DNA of 64,000 nucleotides from Gleimia hominis (GTDB lineage: Bacteria; Actinomycetota; Actinomycetes; Actinomycetales; Actinomycetaceae): assembly GCF_032085515.1 (NCBI RefSeq), contig NZ_JASXSX010000001.1, forward strand, positions 1,364,001-1,428,000, in the 5' to 3' direction. This document shows, piece by piece, positions 15,593 to 23,376 of the stretch. A program made the position numbers and the translations under genes. The notes beneath the pieces are model-generated. The model was given only the letters and a program-made list of their open reading frames with translations, made no database searches and was not told the DNA's origin. Every line of letters begins with the position of its first letter. Position 1 is the first letter of the stretch.

Positions 15593-16984
15593 TTGAAGCG
15601 ACGGATTTTTGGGGTAGAAACCGAGTACGGCCTAACTTGTGCCAGTACCCGCGGGGAACAGTCCCCAATCGATGCGGACCTGGCTGCGCGCTACCTGTTC
15701 AAAGTACTGATCGACAGTGGTCGCAGTTCGAACGTGTACTGGCGCAACGGGGGGCGCGTATACCTCGACGTCGGATCGCACCCGGAATACGCCACCGCAG
15801 AATGCGACCGAGTTTCGGACCTGCTGGTTCAAGACCGGGCAGGCGACCGCATCCTCACCGAAATGGCGAGTGCAGGCAACGAGTACCTAGCTAACGACGG
15901 GATTGCTGGGAAGCTGCACCTGTTTCGCAATAATGAGGACGCGCAAGGCACTTCGTTTGGCTGCCACGAGAACTATTTGATGCGCCGCAACCGACATTTT
16001 CGCGATATCGCAGACGCGCTCGTGTCCTTTTTCGTGACCCGGCAGATTCTAACGGGGGCCGGTCATATTCACCGTGAGGGCGTGCCCCGCCTGGGTTACT
16101 CGGTGCGGGCCTGGCATATGGATGACGCGGTTTCGTCCGCTACGACGCGTACCCGCCCCATAATTAATACTCGCGACGAACCGCTGGCAGATGCGAGTGA
16201 GTACCGGCGCCTGCACGTAATTGTGGGGGATACGAATGTGTCCGAGAGTGCCAAGGCCCTCAAGATAGTAATGACGGACTTGTGTTTGGCGGCGATTGAG
16301 AACGGCGTGCGGATCGCAGACCTTGCCTTGGCTGACCCCCTGAACGACATTCGGCGCATTGACGAGAAGGTGGGGAACAATCCGGTTCTGACACTCAAAG
16401 ACGGTCGGGAAATGGACACCGTAACGCTGCAGCGACAGTGGCGCGAACGAGTTCTAAACCACGTGGACCTATCGACCGCACCTGCGCTTATCCCCGCGAT
16501 GGTGGACCTGTGGGGCCGCGGGTTGGACGCCGTGGAATCTCAGGACTACACGTCCGTGGAAACGGAGCTCGATTGGGCGATTAAACACCGCTTCTTAACC
16601 CGCGCGTGCGAGCGGCACGGTTTTTCGCTAACCGATCCGCGGATCGCACGCATGGATTTGGCCTACCACGACATCACTGACCGCGTGGTTTCGAAAATGG
16701 AATCGGCCGGTTTAATGAAGCGGCTAACCGACCCGCGTGAGGTGGAGGAAGCGACGCAAACCCCGCCTAAAACCACGCGCGCTCACTTGCGCGGGCAGGT
16801 AGTTGAGGCGGCGGAACGCTACCACCGCGACGTGTCTGTAGATTGGCTCCACGTGCGGTTAAACGAAGCGGGCGCCACCGGAATAACCCTGTCTGACCCA
16901 TTCGCAAAGACGGACGAGCGGATTGACAACCTGCTCGAACAAATGAGCCAACCCAGCGACCCGACGCCCGGAGTGTTTGCGTGA
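15593..16984 (+). CDS. pafA: PafA, Pup-protein ligase
   Basis: This 463-residue glutamine-synthetase-like enzyme uses ATP to phosphorylate the Pup C-terminal Glu and form an isopeptide bond with substrate Lys. GVETEYGL holds the Mg-binding Glu residues and VYLDVGSHPEYATAE holds the catalytic Asp59. NTRDEPLADASEYRRLHVIVGD is the conserved central block. Length matches the family. The likely start is TTG 15593, giving MKRRIFGVETEYG as in homologues. It is coupled to pup upstream and overlaps the FKBP-like gene by 4 bp. Confidence 0.95.
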   Translation: MKRRIFGVETEYGLTCASTRGEQSPIDADLAARYLFKVLIDSGRSSNVYWRNGGRVYLDVGSHPEYATAECDRVSDLLVQDRAGDRILTEMASAGNEYLANDGIAGKLHLFRNNEDAQGTSFGCHENYLMRRNRHFRDIADALVSFFVTRQILTGAGHIHREGVPRLGYSVRAWHMDDAVSSATTRTRPIINTRDEPLADASEYRRLHVIVGDTNVSESAKALKIVMTDLCLAAIENGVRIADLALADPLNDIRRIDEKVGNNPVLTLKDGREMDTVTLQRQWRERVLNHVDLSTAPALIPAMVDLWGRGLDAVESQDYTSVETELDWAIKHRFLTRACERHGFSLTDPRIARMDLAYHDITDRVVSKMESAGLMKRLTDPREVEEATQTPPKTTRAHLRGQVVEAAERYHRDVSVDWLHVRLNEAGATGITLSDPFAKTDERIDNLLEQMSQPSDPTPGVFA

Positions 16985-18027
16985 ACGAGCGGGGGAAAAG
17001 CCGACACTTCCCATCCCGGCAAGAGCTGAAACGGTCGCGACGGAAATGCGAGCACTCCTCGGGGGCGCGGGTGATGAAGCCTCTCGGCACGTCCCGGGTT
17101 GAGCGCCGCCGCAGTGCTCGTGGGCGGATAAAACGCTGGTGGATCGAAGCGCTCGTACTGGTGGTACTGGCCGCTGTAGTGGGCACCGCAATTCTCGTTG
17201 CGGTCAACAGGAAGAACGATGCGCAGCAACCTACCAGCTGGTTAGAGCGCATCCAAGTGTCGGGCAACGTGGGGCGCGTTCCAATCCTGAAACTCAGCGA
17301 ACCGGTGAGTGTTTCCGAAACAAAAACGAAACTCCTTGAGCGCGGCGGTGGCCGGCAGATCAGTAAAGGCGCCCCACTGCTCGTGTCTATCACCTCGTTT
17401 TCAGGCGAAAACGGACATGTGTTATCTGCGAATCAGCGGTCTACGTTTGACGTCGGCCTGGCGGACACACAGTCTTTTGAACCCGAACTCCTCGACGGCG
17501 TGATCGGAAAAACGGAAGGGTCCAGGGTACTGTTCGTCCGCCCGGTGACGAGCAAAGGACGCCGCACTACCGAGATAAATGTGGTGGACATTTTACCGTC
17601 GGTCGCTTGGGGCGACGCGGTGAAAGACCCCGGCAAGCCTCTGAGAGTCACCATGACGGAAGCGGGCCCCCGACCGAGCCACGACGGGCAGAAACCACCC
17701 GCCGACCTGACGGTTCAGACTCTAGTGACCGGGGGTGGGCAGCAGGTGCGAGCGGACGACACCGTGCTGGTGCAGTACTTGGCGGCCCGCTGGGACGATT
17801 CCGTTGAGATTTCGTCTACGTGGGCCACTGGGATTCCAAAAATGATCCCGCTGCGCACTGCAATGGCCGGCGTGGAACAAGCTCTGCTTGATCAGCGGGT
17901 CGGCACCCGCCTGGCGATCACGATTCCGCCCGATCAGGCCTCCGGGGATTCAACCCTCATGGTAATAATCGACATCCTCGCAACGCGGCAGACGGACGAA
18001 GCAGAAGTCAAACCAGACAAGAAATAA
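16981..18027 (+). CDS. Membrane-anchored FKBP-type peptidyl-prolyl isomerase-like protein
   Basis: This 348-residue protein has a basic cytoplasmic N-terminus (residues 1-53), one membrane segment (about 55-75, IEALVLVVLAAVVGTAILVAV) and an extracytoplasmic part. Residues about 235-335 match an FKBP core (VRADDTVLVQYLAARWDD..., MAGVEQALLDQRVGTRLAITIPP). Residues about 95-205 look like a second, more diverged FKBP-like domain. Several active-site aromatics of classic FKBPs are replaced, so isomerase activity is uncertain; a folding role at the membrane is inferred. GTG 16981 overlaps the pafA stop (GTGA), implying translational coupling. FKBP genes downstream of pafA occur in other actinobacteria. 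Confidence 0.82.
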   Translation: MNERGKSRHFPSRQELKRSRRKCEHSSGARVMKPLGTSRVERRRSARGRIKRWWIEALVLVVLAAVVGTAILVAVNRKNDAQQPTSWLERIQVSGNVGRVPILKLSEPVSVSETKTKLLERGGGRQISKGAPLLVSITSFSGENGHVLSANQRSTFDVGLADTQSFEPELLDGVIGKTEGSRVLFVRPVTSKGRRTTEINVVDILPSVAWGDAVKDPGKPLRVTMTEAGPRPSHDGQKPPADLTVQTLVTGGGQQVRADDTVLVQYLAARWDDSVEISSTWATGIPKMIPLRTAMAGVEQALLDQRVGTRLAITIPPDQASGDSTLMVIIDILATRQTDEAEVKPDKK

Positions 18028-18189
18028 TCCCCTAAAAGCTGCTATAGATTGCACCATAACGCGAAAAAGTGGGTCCGATAAGTGCTGATCATATCGCACT
18101 TGCGCGACTCTATCGGCGGAACCATCGGAAAGTGGACGGTTACCTACTTGCGGGCTTTTGCCGCTAAACTTTGCGGTGGAAGGAGCCAC

Positions 18190-19059
18190 ATGAGTGCAAT
18201 CGAAACGATCCGCGATCGGGCACTTGCGGGTGTACGAGAGCGTGAACAACGGGACTCGTTTGCACGCGTGAAACAGTTGGCGGAAGCTGCACCGGCCCCT
18301 AAAGATGGATATCGCGCGCTCCGGTGTGGCCCGGGTGCCGTGTCGATTATGGCTGAGATTAAACGCTCTTCTCCCGGAACCGGCCCGCTGGCACCCATTG
18401 AGGATCCCGCGCAGCTAGCTGCCGAGTATGAAGCCGGGGGAGCGCGCGCCATTTCTTGTTTAACTGCCGCCTACCGATACGGTGGTGCTTTGAGTGACCT
18501 GGATGCGGTGAGCCAGGCTGTGAGCATTCCGGTGTTACGCAAGGACATAATCCTCACGCCCTACCAGATCCACGAGGCTCGAGCCCACGGGGCGGACATG
18601 ATTCTGCTTATCGTTTCTTTCTTGAGTGACGACCAGCTGCGCGGCTTCGTGGAACGCACCACGTCACTTGGAATGACACCCGTTGTAGAGGCACATTCGC
18701 GTCTCGAGGCGCTGCGGGCGATCGACTCCGGAGCGCGCGTGATCGGGATTAATGCCCGCGATCTGCTTTCGAACCATATTGATCGCGACAATTTCTCGCA
18801 GGTGGTGGATGTGTTACCGGCCGACGTGGTGGCCGTTGCGGAATCGGGAGTGCGGGATCCGCGCGACGTCTTCGAATACGCAAGTGCGGGTGCAGATTGT
18901 GTTTTAATCGGTGAGGCACTGGTTACGTCTAAAACCCCGCGCACACTCGTTGGGGAGATGGTGTCTGCCGCGCAGCATCCCGCGATTCTAGATGACCGGA
19001 AGGAACGGGTGAAACGGACGGTTCATCAGCGCCACAGCGACGGCTTCCACTTACGCTAG
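18190..19059 (+). CDS. trpC: Indole-3-glycerol-phosphate synthase TrpC
   Basis: This 289-residue (beta/alpha)8 enzyme converts carboxyphenylamino-deoxyribulose phosphate to indole-3-glycerol phosphate in tryptophan synthesis. IMAEIKRSSPGTG carries the catalytic Lys, VLRKDIILTPYQIHEARAHGADMILLI the second block, GINARDL and VAVAESGVRDP the phosphate-binding end. The family is usually about 255-275 residues; the extra length is at the C-terminus. ATG 18190 follows GGAAGGAG. No other trp gene is in the window, so this is an orphan trp gene, in mycobacterial order before lgt and pyk. No Trp-rich leader peptide is evident in the 160-bp gap upstream. Confidence 0.93.
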   Translation: MSAIETIRDRALAGVREREQRDSFARVKQLAEAAPAPKDGYRALRCGPGAVSIMAEIKRSSPGTGPLAPIEDPAQLAAEYEAGGARAISCLTAAYRYGGALSDLDAVSQAVSIPVLRKDIILTPYQIHEARAHGADMILLIVSFLSDDQLRGFVERTTSLGMTPVVEAHSRLEALRAIDSGARVIGINARDLLSNHIDRDNFSQVVDVLPADVVAVAESGVRDPRDVFEYASAGADCVLIGEALVTSKTPRTLVGEMVSAAQHPAILDDRKERVKRTVHQRHSDGFHLR

Positions 19060-19070
19060 TGGGGGCCGCT

Positions 19071-19229
19071 AGTTTTATGTGCTCGTTGGGTGGGTAGTTA
19101 TATGTGCTGCTGGGCCGCTAGTTTTATGTGCTAGTAGGGTCGCGGATTGTATGTGCTCGTGGCGCCACGAGTTTTGTGTTTTCGTAGGACTTCGAGCTTT
19201 GTGTTTTCGTAGAACTTCGAGTTTTGCGG
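19071..19229. repeat. Degenerate tandem repeat of about 25 bp downstream of trpC
   Basis: About six and a half units with core AGTTTTATGTGCTCGT (later units AGTTTTGTGTTTTCGT) start near 19071, 19096, 19120, 19145, 19170, 19195 and 19220, separated by GC-rich spacers. No reading frame or RNA family is evident. It fills most of the gap between trpC and lgt. Confidence 0.7.
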
Positions 19230-19349
19230 ATAGTTGTGAACACATTGCGCGCAACTGAGGACCGGTTGATATTCCGGGGCGGTTACCCAGTATAATTTGG
19301 AAGTGAGTATTGTTGAGTAGCAGTTGTGGTCTCAGTTGAAAGGTTCCGA

Positions 19350-20201
19350 ATGGTAATGGCCCTGCCGGCGGCGATTCCGTCTCCGCCGTTTTCTGAGTTT
19401 AACGTGGGGCCCCTGACCATCCACATTTATGGGATCACCATGGCGTTGGCGATGCTGATTGCCATGGAGGTCACTGAGCGGCGGTATGTCGCTCGGGGTG
19501 GTCAGCCGCAACTGGCTTATGAGGTGGCATTGTGGGCGATTCCGTTTGGGATCGTTGGGGCCCGCCTGTATCACGTGTTCACGTCGCCAGCTGCATATTT
19601 TGGACCCAACGGGAGCCTTATCAATATCTTTAAAATCTGGAACGGCGGGCTCGGGATTTGGGGTGCGGTCGCTGCGGGGGCCCTGGGCGCGTGGATTTGT
19701 TTGCGCCGTCACCACCTGAGGGTCGCCCCTTTTGCCGACGCGATCGCGCCCGCACTGCTATTTGCACAGGCATTTGGCCGGTTGGGAAACTGGTTTAACC
19801 AAGAGTTGTTCGGAGGGCCCACCACGCTCCCGTGGGGACTGCAAATAGACGCCGCCCACCTTCCTGCCACAGCGGCGCCCGGCACACTGTTTCACCCCAC
19901 GTTTCTGTACGAACTGCTGTGGAATGTGCTAATGGCGTTGGTGCTCATTCGGATTGACCGCACCCGACGGTTGGCGGGTGGACAGCTGATGTGGCTTTAC
20001 ATTTGCGTATACACTTTGGGCAGAGGCTTCATTGAGGCACTGCGGATAGATGAGGCGACGCTCATCTTAGGTGTCCGGTTAAATGTCTGGACATCGCTAA
20101 TAGTTTTTGTCGTTGGTGTTTTTGGGTTCTACGTGGCCGGTCAGAGGTCGCAGCCCAGGAATGTGATTGGAGAGGAATTGGCACAGGAGGCCGTAGACTA
20201 G
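19350..20201 (+). CDS. lgt: Prolipoprotein diacylglyceryl transferase Lgt
   Basis: This 283-residue membrane enzyme transfers diacylglyceryl from phosphatidylglycerol to the lipobox Cys of prelipoproteins. It shows LTIHIYGITMALAM (first helix, with the conserved HxYG), GARLYHVF (essential Arg), IWNGGLGIWGAV and the Lgt signature FGRLGNWFNQELFGGPT. About seven membrane segments fit the family. ATG 19350 follows GAAAGG at good spacing and is preferred over GTG 19326. It ends 4 bp before pyk, so both likely share a transcript. Confidence 0.95.
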   Translation: MVMALPAAIPSPPFSEFNVGPLTIHIYGITMALAMLIAMEVTERRYVARGGQPQLAYEVALWAIPFGIVGARLYHVFTSPAAYFGPNGSLINIFKIWNGGLGIWGAVAAGALGAWICLRRHHLRVAPFADAIAPALLFAQAFGRLGNWFNQELFGGPTTLPWGLQIDAAHLPATAAPGTLFHPTFLYELLWNVLMALVLIRIDRTRRLAGGQLMWLYICVYTLGRGFIEALRIDEATLILGVRLNVWTSLIVFVVGVFGFYVAGQRSQPRNVIGEELAQEAVD

Positions 20202-20205
20202 GATC

Positions 20206-21657
20206 ATGCGCAGAGCAAAAATTGTTTGTACGATTGGGCCGGCCACTGAAAGCCCTGAACAGATCCAAGCGTTGGTCGACGCGGGGATGGATATGGCGCG
20301 GATTAACCGCAGTCACGGCACGGTCGAGGCCCATGAGGAAGTTGTGCGGCGCGTCCGTAAAGCCGCGCGTGCATCGGGGCGGGCGATTGCAGTCCTAGTT
20401 GACTTGCAGGGCCCGAAGATTCGGTTGGCTCGCTTTGAAAATGGCCCGCACAAGTTGGAGGTCGGTGACGAGTTCACGATCACAACGCGCGATGTTCCTG
20501 GCACAAAAGAACTGGTTGGCACCACTTTTAAAGGGCTTCCAGGAGACTGCCGGCCGGGTGACCGCCTGCTGATTGACGACGGTAACGTCGCGGTGCGCGT
20601 CATTGAAGTGGACGAGACGGATGTGAAAACCCGGGTTGAAGTTCCGGGAATGGTGTCGAATAACAAGGGCATTAATCTCCCGGGCGTTTCCGTGTCGGTT
20701 CCCGCGCTGTCAGAAAAGGATAAGGAAGATCTGCGCTGGGGACTCAATATTGGCGCGGATTACATTGCGTTGTCGTTCGTGCGGGATGCGAAAGATATTG
20801 AGGACGTGCGGGCCATTATGGATGAAGAGGGAATCCACCGGCCCGTGATTGCGAAGATTGAGAAGCCGCAGGCGGTGGATAATCTTCTGGAAATCGTTGA
20901 GGCCTTTGACGGCATCATGGTGGCTCGCGGTGACCTGGGTGTGGAAATGCCACTTGAGAGCGTGCCGCTGGTTCAAAAGCGGGCGATCGAACTGGCGCGA
21001 CGCCAGTCTAAACCGGTGATTGTAGCCACGCAGGTGATGGATTCGATGATCAAGAATCCGCGTCCCACCCGCGCGGAAGCTTCCGACTGTGCGAACGCGA
21101 TTTTGGATGGTGCGGACGCCGTGATGCTTTCTGGGGAAACGTCCGTGGGCGCATATCCGATTGAGGCGGTACGGACAATGGCCCGGATCGTGGAGAACGT
21201 GGAGGAGAACGGTGGGGAGCGGATTGCCCCTCTAGGCGCGTTCAACGTAGCTAAGTCCTCTGTGATTACGCAGGCGGCTGCCACCATTGCGGAACGCCTG
21301 GACGTGAAGTTCATCGTTACCTTCACCCAGTCTGGTTCTACTGCGCGGCAAATGTCGAGGTTGCGCTCTCCGATCCCGATGCTCGCGTTCACGCCGCTGG
21401 ACACCACGCGTAACCAGCTTGCGCTGTCGTGGGGGCTGCAAACCTACCGGGTTCCTGAGGTAAAACATACCGACGACATGGTGTGGCAAGTGGATCAGGT
21501 GTGTCGGCTCGCCGGGTTAGCTCAAGAAGGCGATGAGATTGTGATTGTGGCGGGGATGCCGCCGGGCACGCCCGGTTCAACAAACTCGCTGCGGATCCAC
21601 ACGATTGGTGATGATGTGGATTACAGCTTGGGCGGTCAGGTGCCGTTCGGGATCTAA
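20206..21657 (+). CDS. pyk: Pyruvate kinase
   Basis: This 483-residue enzyme makes pyruvate and ATP from phosphoenolpyruvate and ADP. RRAKIVCTIGPATESPEQI starts the barrel, LVDLQGPKIRL leads to the B domain, VIAKIEKPQAVDNLLEIVEAFDGIMVARGDLGVEMPLE carries the catalytic Lys and Mg-binding Glu and Asp, and the C domain follows ADAVMLSGETSVGAYP. It is a complete family-length protein. It lies right after lgt and is followed by a strong terminator. Confidence 0.96.
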   Translation: MRRAKIVCTIGPATESPEQIQALVDAGMDMARINRSHGTVEAHEEVVRRVRKAARASGRAIAVLVDLQGPKIRLARFENGPHKLEVGDEFTITTRDVPGTKELVGTTFKGLPGDCRPGDRLLIDDGNVAVRVIEVDETDVKTRVEVPGMVSNNKGINLPGVSVSVPALSEKDKEDLRWGLNIGADYIALSFVRDAKDIEDVRAIMDEEGIHRPVIAKIEKPQAVDNLLEIVEAFDGIMVARGDLGVEMPLESVPLVQKRAIELARRQSKPVIVATQVMDSMIKNPRPTRAEASDCANAILDGADAVMLSGETSVGAYPIEAVRTMARIVENVEENGGERIAPLGAFNVAKSSVITQAAATIAERLDVKFIVTFTQSGSTARQMSRLRSPIPMLAFTPLDTTRNQLALSWGLQTYRVPEVKHTDDMVWQVDQVCRLAGLAQEGDEIVIVAGMPPGTPGSTNSLRIHTIGDDVDYSLGGQVPFGI

Positions 21658-21702
21658 CGCAGTGGGAGTGGCCGGACGCGATTGTTAGGCCGGCAGGTGT
21701 AA

Positions 21703-21740
21703 GTGGGGTTACTCAACTGTGAGTAACCCCACCTTGTTTT
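21703..21740 (+). terminator. Terminator of lgt-pyk
   Basis: Twelve-bp perfect stem GTGGGGTTACTC / GAGTAACCCCAC with a 6-nt loop, followed by CTTGTTTT. Confidence 0.9.
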
Positions 21741-21742
21741 AC

Positions 21743-21771
21743 TTGACTCTTCCCTCTTCGCCGCATATTGT
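21743..21771 (+). promoter_or_regulatory. Sigma-70-type promoter upstream of the 67-residue gene
   Basis: TTGACT and TATTGT are separated by 17 bp. The predicted transcript has a leader of about 220 nt (21778-21996) with no clear gene, so it may contain an RNA element or a small RNA; I recognise no riboswitch in it. Confidence 0.55.
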
Positions 21772-21996
21772 TTAGACTTAATGTGTTGCCGAAAGGTGAT
21801 GCAAACAACTTGGCTAAACGCTCTTGGCTTTTGCCAACGAAGCCCATGCTGCTAGCAACTACCCATCTTGCGCTAGCACCAAGCCGCTGACGACACAGCG
21901 CTATAGCCTCGGGCGGTGCCCAAGTACCAAAAGCTATTAGTGGTGTTTACCTGCGCACACTACGCGCACAGCACCACGGAAGAGGAAGGAAGAAGA

Positions 21997-22200
21997 ATGA
22001 AGAAATTTAGCATTTATGACACGCACAGCGGCCGGCAGGCACGCAACCTGTTCGAAACAAGTCTTTCAGAGGCGGTTCGCCCCTGGTTCCAAGACATGAC
22101 GAACCACCGCGTGCTGCAGGCAATCGACGAGCTAGCAGAACCTGCTAAACGTGGGCAAGCAGCCGCGTTCTTAGGGCTCCTGCTGGAACCGGTGGCGTAA
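21997..22200 (+). CDS. Small protein of unknown function (67 residues)
   Basis: I do not recognise this protein. It begins MKKFSIYDTHSGRQARNLFETSL and continues with predicted helices (AVRPWFQDMTNHRVLQAIDELAEPAKRGQAAAFLGLLLEP). It has no signal peptide or membrane segment. ATG 21997 follows a strong purine-rich ribosome site (GGAAGGAAGA), which supports translation. It has its own promoter and long leader, and a repeat follows its stop codon. Confidence 0.6.
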   Translation: MKKFSIYDTHSGRQARNLFETSLSEAVRPWFQDMTNHRVLQAIDELAEPAKRGQAAAFLGLLLEPVA

Positions 22201-22203
22201 AGC

Positions 22204-22285
22204 CCGCGCACGTACGTGTGTTTGAGTCCGACGGGACAATCAGCGTTGAAGCAAACGGTAAACTCCGCGCACGCACGTGTGTTTG
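22204..22285. repeat. 21-bp direct repeat downstream of the small gene
   Basis: CCGCGCACGTACGTGTGTTTG at 22204-22224 recurs with one change at 22265-22285. The stretch 22201-22361 holds no gene. Confidence 0.6.
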
Positions 22286-22361
22286 GAATACACGCGAACG
22301 CGCGTTTGGAATATTAGGAATCCACGAACGCGGCCTCTAGGCCACGAACGCGAGGTTGAAA

Positions 22362-22399
22362 CATAAAAAAGAGGCCAAGGTAATCGCCTTGGCCTCTTT
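22362..22399 (-). terminator. Terminator of the minus-strand tRNA gene
   Basis: AAAGAGGCCAAGG (22368-22380) pairs with CCTTGGCCTCTTT (22387-22399). On the minus strand the stem is followed by six T residues. Confidence 0.9.
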
Positions 22400-22405
22400 A
22401 GTTAG

Positions 22406-22479
22406 TAGCTCGGATGGGATTCGAACCCATAACAAGCCGGGTTTGAGCCGACCGCCTCTGCCAATTGGGCTACCGAGCC
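22406..22479 (-). tRNA. tRNA with anticodon CAA (nominally Leu) but a short variable arm
   Basis: A 74-nt minus-strand cloverleaf: acceptor GGCTCGG with CCGAGCT (ends in a G-U pair), a 3-bp D stem (GCC/GGC), anticodon stem GTCGG/CCGGC with loop CTCAAAC giving anticodon CAA, a variable loop of five nt, and T arm ATGGG-TTCGAAT-CCCAT. No CCA is encoded. CAA would read the Leu codon UUG, but bacterial tRNA-Leu normally has a long variable arm, as the other tRNA-Leu here does. Its place between pyk and the ANTAR regulator matches a tRNA-Leu position in other actinobacteria as I recall. Confidence 0.8.
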
Positions 22480-22602
22480 GCTGCATTAAGCACGTGTTAC
22501 AGAATAATGCATGTTCGCTATGAATGCCAACGTGTTACCTCGCCATCTGCGAACATGAACTAGAATAGGATACAAGACCTAGATTTCAAAATAAGGATAA
22601 GG

Positions 22603-23196
22603 ATGACCAACTTGGAGAAACAGTCGCGCCGCGTTCTTGTAGCTGAAGATGAGACACTCATCCGCCTCGACATAGTGGAAACGCTGAAGGGCGCTGGATA
22701 CGACGTGGTTGCGGAATGTGACAATGGTGAGGACGCGGTGAGTAAAGCCCTCGAGCTGGAACCAGATGTCTGTGTGCTCGACGTGAAAATGCCGAAAATG
22801 GACGGGATCACTGCGGCCGAGAATATTCTGAAGGAACTCTCCTGCGCTGTGGTTATGCTCACAGCATTTTCGCAGACCGAACTGGTTGAACGGGCACGTG
22901 ACGCCGGTGCAATGGCATACGTGGTGAAACCGTTCTCACCAACCGACTTGCTGCCCGCCGTTAACATCGCCCTGTCGCGGCAAAGTGAAATGATGGCGAT
23001 GGAAGACGAAATCGCGGACCTCACCGAACGGTTCGAAACCCGCAAGCGCGTTGACCGCGCAAAGGGACTGCTTATGAACAGCATGGGCATGAGTGAGCCA
23101 GATGCCTTCCGGTGGATCCAAAAAACATCCATGGACCGGCGCCTGTCGATGCGTGAGGTTGCGGACGCAGTGATCGAGCAGGTCACGGAGAGCTAA
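22603..23196 (+). CDS. pdtaR: ANTAR-domain response regulator, PdtaR type
   Basis: This 197-residue protein has a receiver domain (residues about 10-125: VLVAEDETLIRLDI, phosphoacceptor in VCVLDVKMPKMDG, then MLTAFSQ and YVVKPF) and an ANTAR RNA-binding domain (about 135-190: LTERFETRKRVDRAKGLLMNSMGMSEPDAFRWIQKTSMDRRLSM). ANTAR proteins stop transcription termination by binding paired hairpins in nascent RNA when phosphorylated. The partner kinase PdtaS is not in the window. ATG 22603 follows AAGGATAAGG. The order before polA and rpsA matches Mycobacterium. Confidence 0.94.
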   Translation: MTNLEKQSRRVLVAEDETLIRLDIVETLKGAGYDVVAECDNGEDAVSKALELEPDVCVLDVKMPKMDGITAAENILKELSCAVVMLTAFSQTELVERARDAGAMAYVVKPFSPTDLLPAVNIALSRQSEMMAMEDEIADLTERFETRKRVDRAKGLLMNSMGMSEPDAFRWIQKTSMDRRLSMREVADAVIEQVTES

Positions 23197-23243
23197 CCCC
23201 TCAAAGCCCACATCTTTTAACCCGGCTAACATAACGAGGATAA

Positions 23244-23301
23244 GTGGGTGTCTACGGTGGCGGGGAACGACCTCCCGTACGCGCCTGTGAAAGGGCACCA
23301 C
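23244..23301 (+). ncRNA. Possible structured leader between pdtaR and polA
   Basis: GTGGGTG (23244-23250) can pair with CACCAC (23296-23301) with one bulge, enclosing an inner GC-rich hairpin (CGGGG...CCTCCCG, 23261-23277). The 180-bp gap also has a 12-bp direct repeat (GAGCGTAGTGAA at 23337 and 23350). No known RNA family is recognised. Confidence 0.25.
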
Positions 23302-23376
23302 TAAGAACTTGGGACTAATCGAACGCGCCGGATAACGAGCGTAGTGAATGAGCGTAGTGAAAGGAATCTCCACTCG

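Noticed and set aside
15585..18027. Search for prcB/prcA in the pup-pafA region
   Set aside because: No reading frame with the Thr nucleophile or proteasome fold was found; pup is followed directly by pafA and an FKBP-like gene.
18028..18189. Possible trp attenuator leader peptide before trpC
   Set aside because: The upstream frame contains a single Trp and no paired terminator/antiterminator hairpins are evident.
23337..23361. Direct repeat GAGCGTAGTGAA before polA as a CRISPR or binding array
   Set aside because: Only two 12-bp copies, one base apart; not an array.
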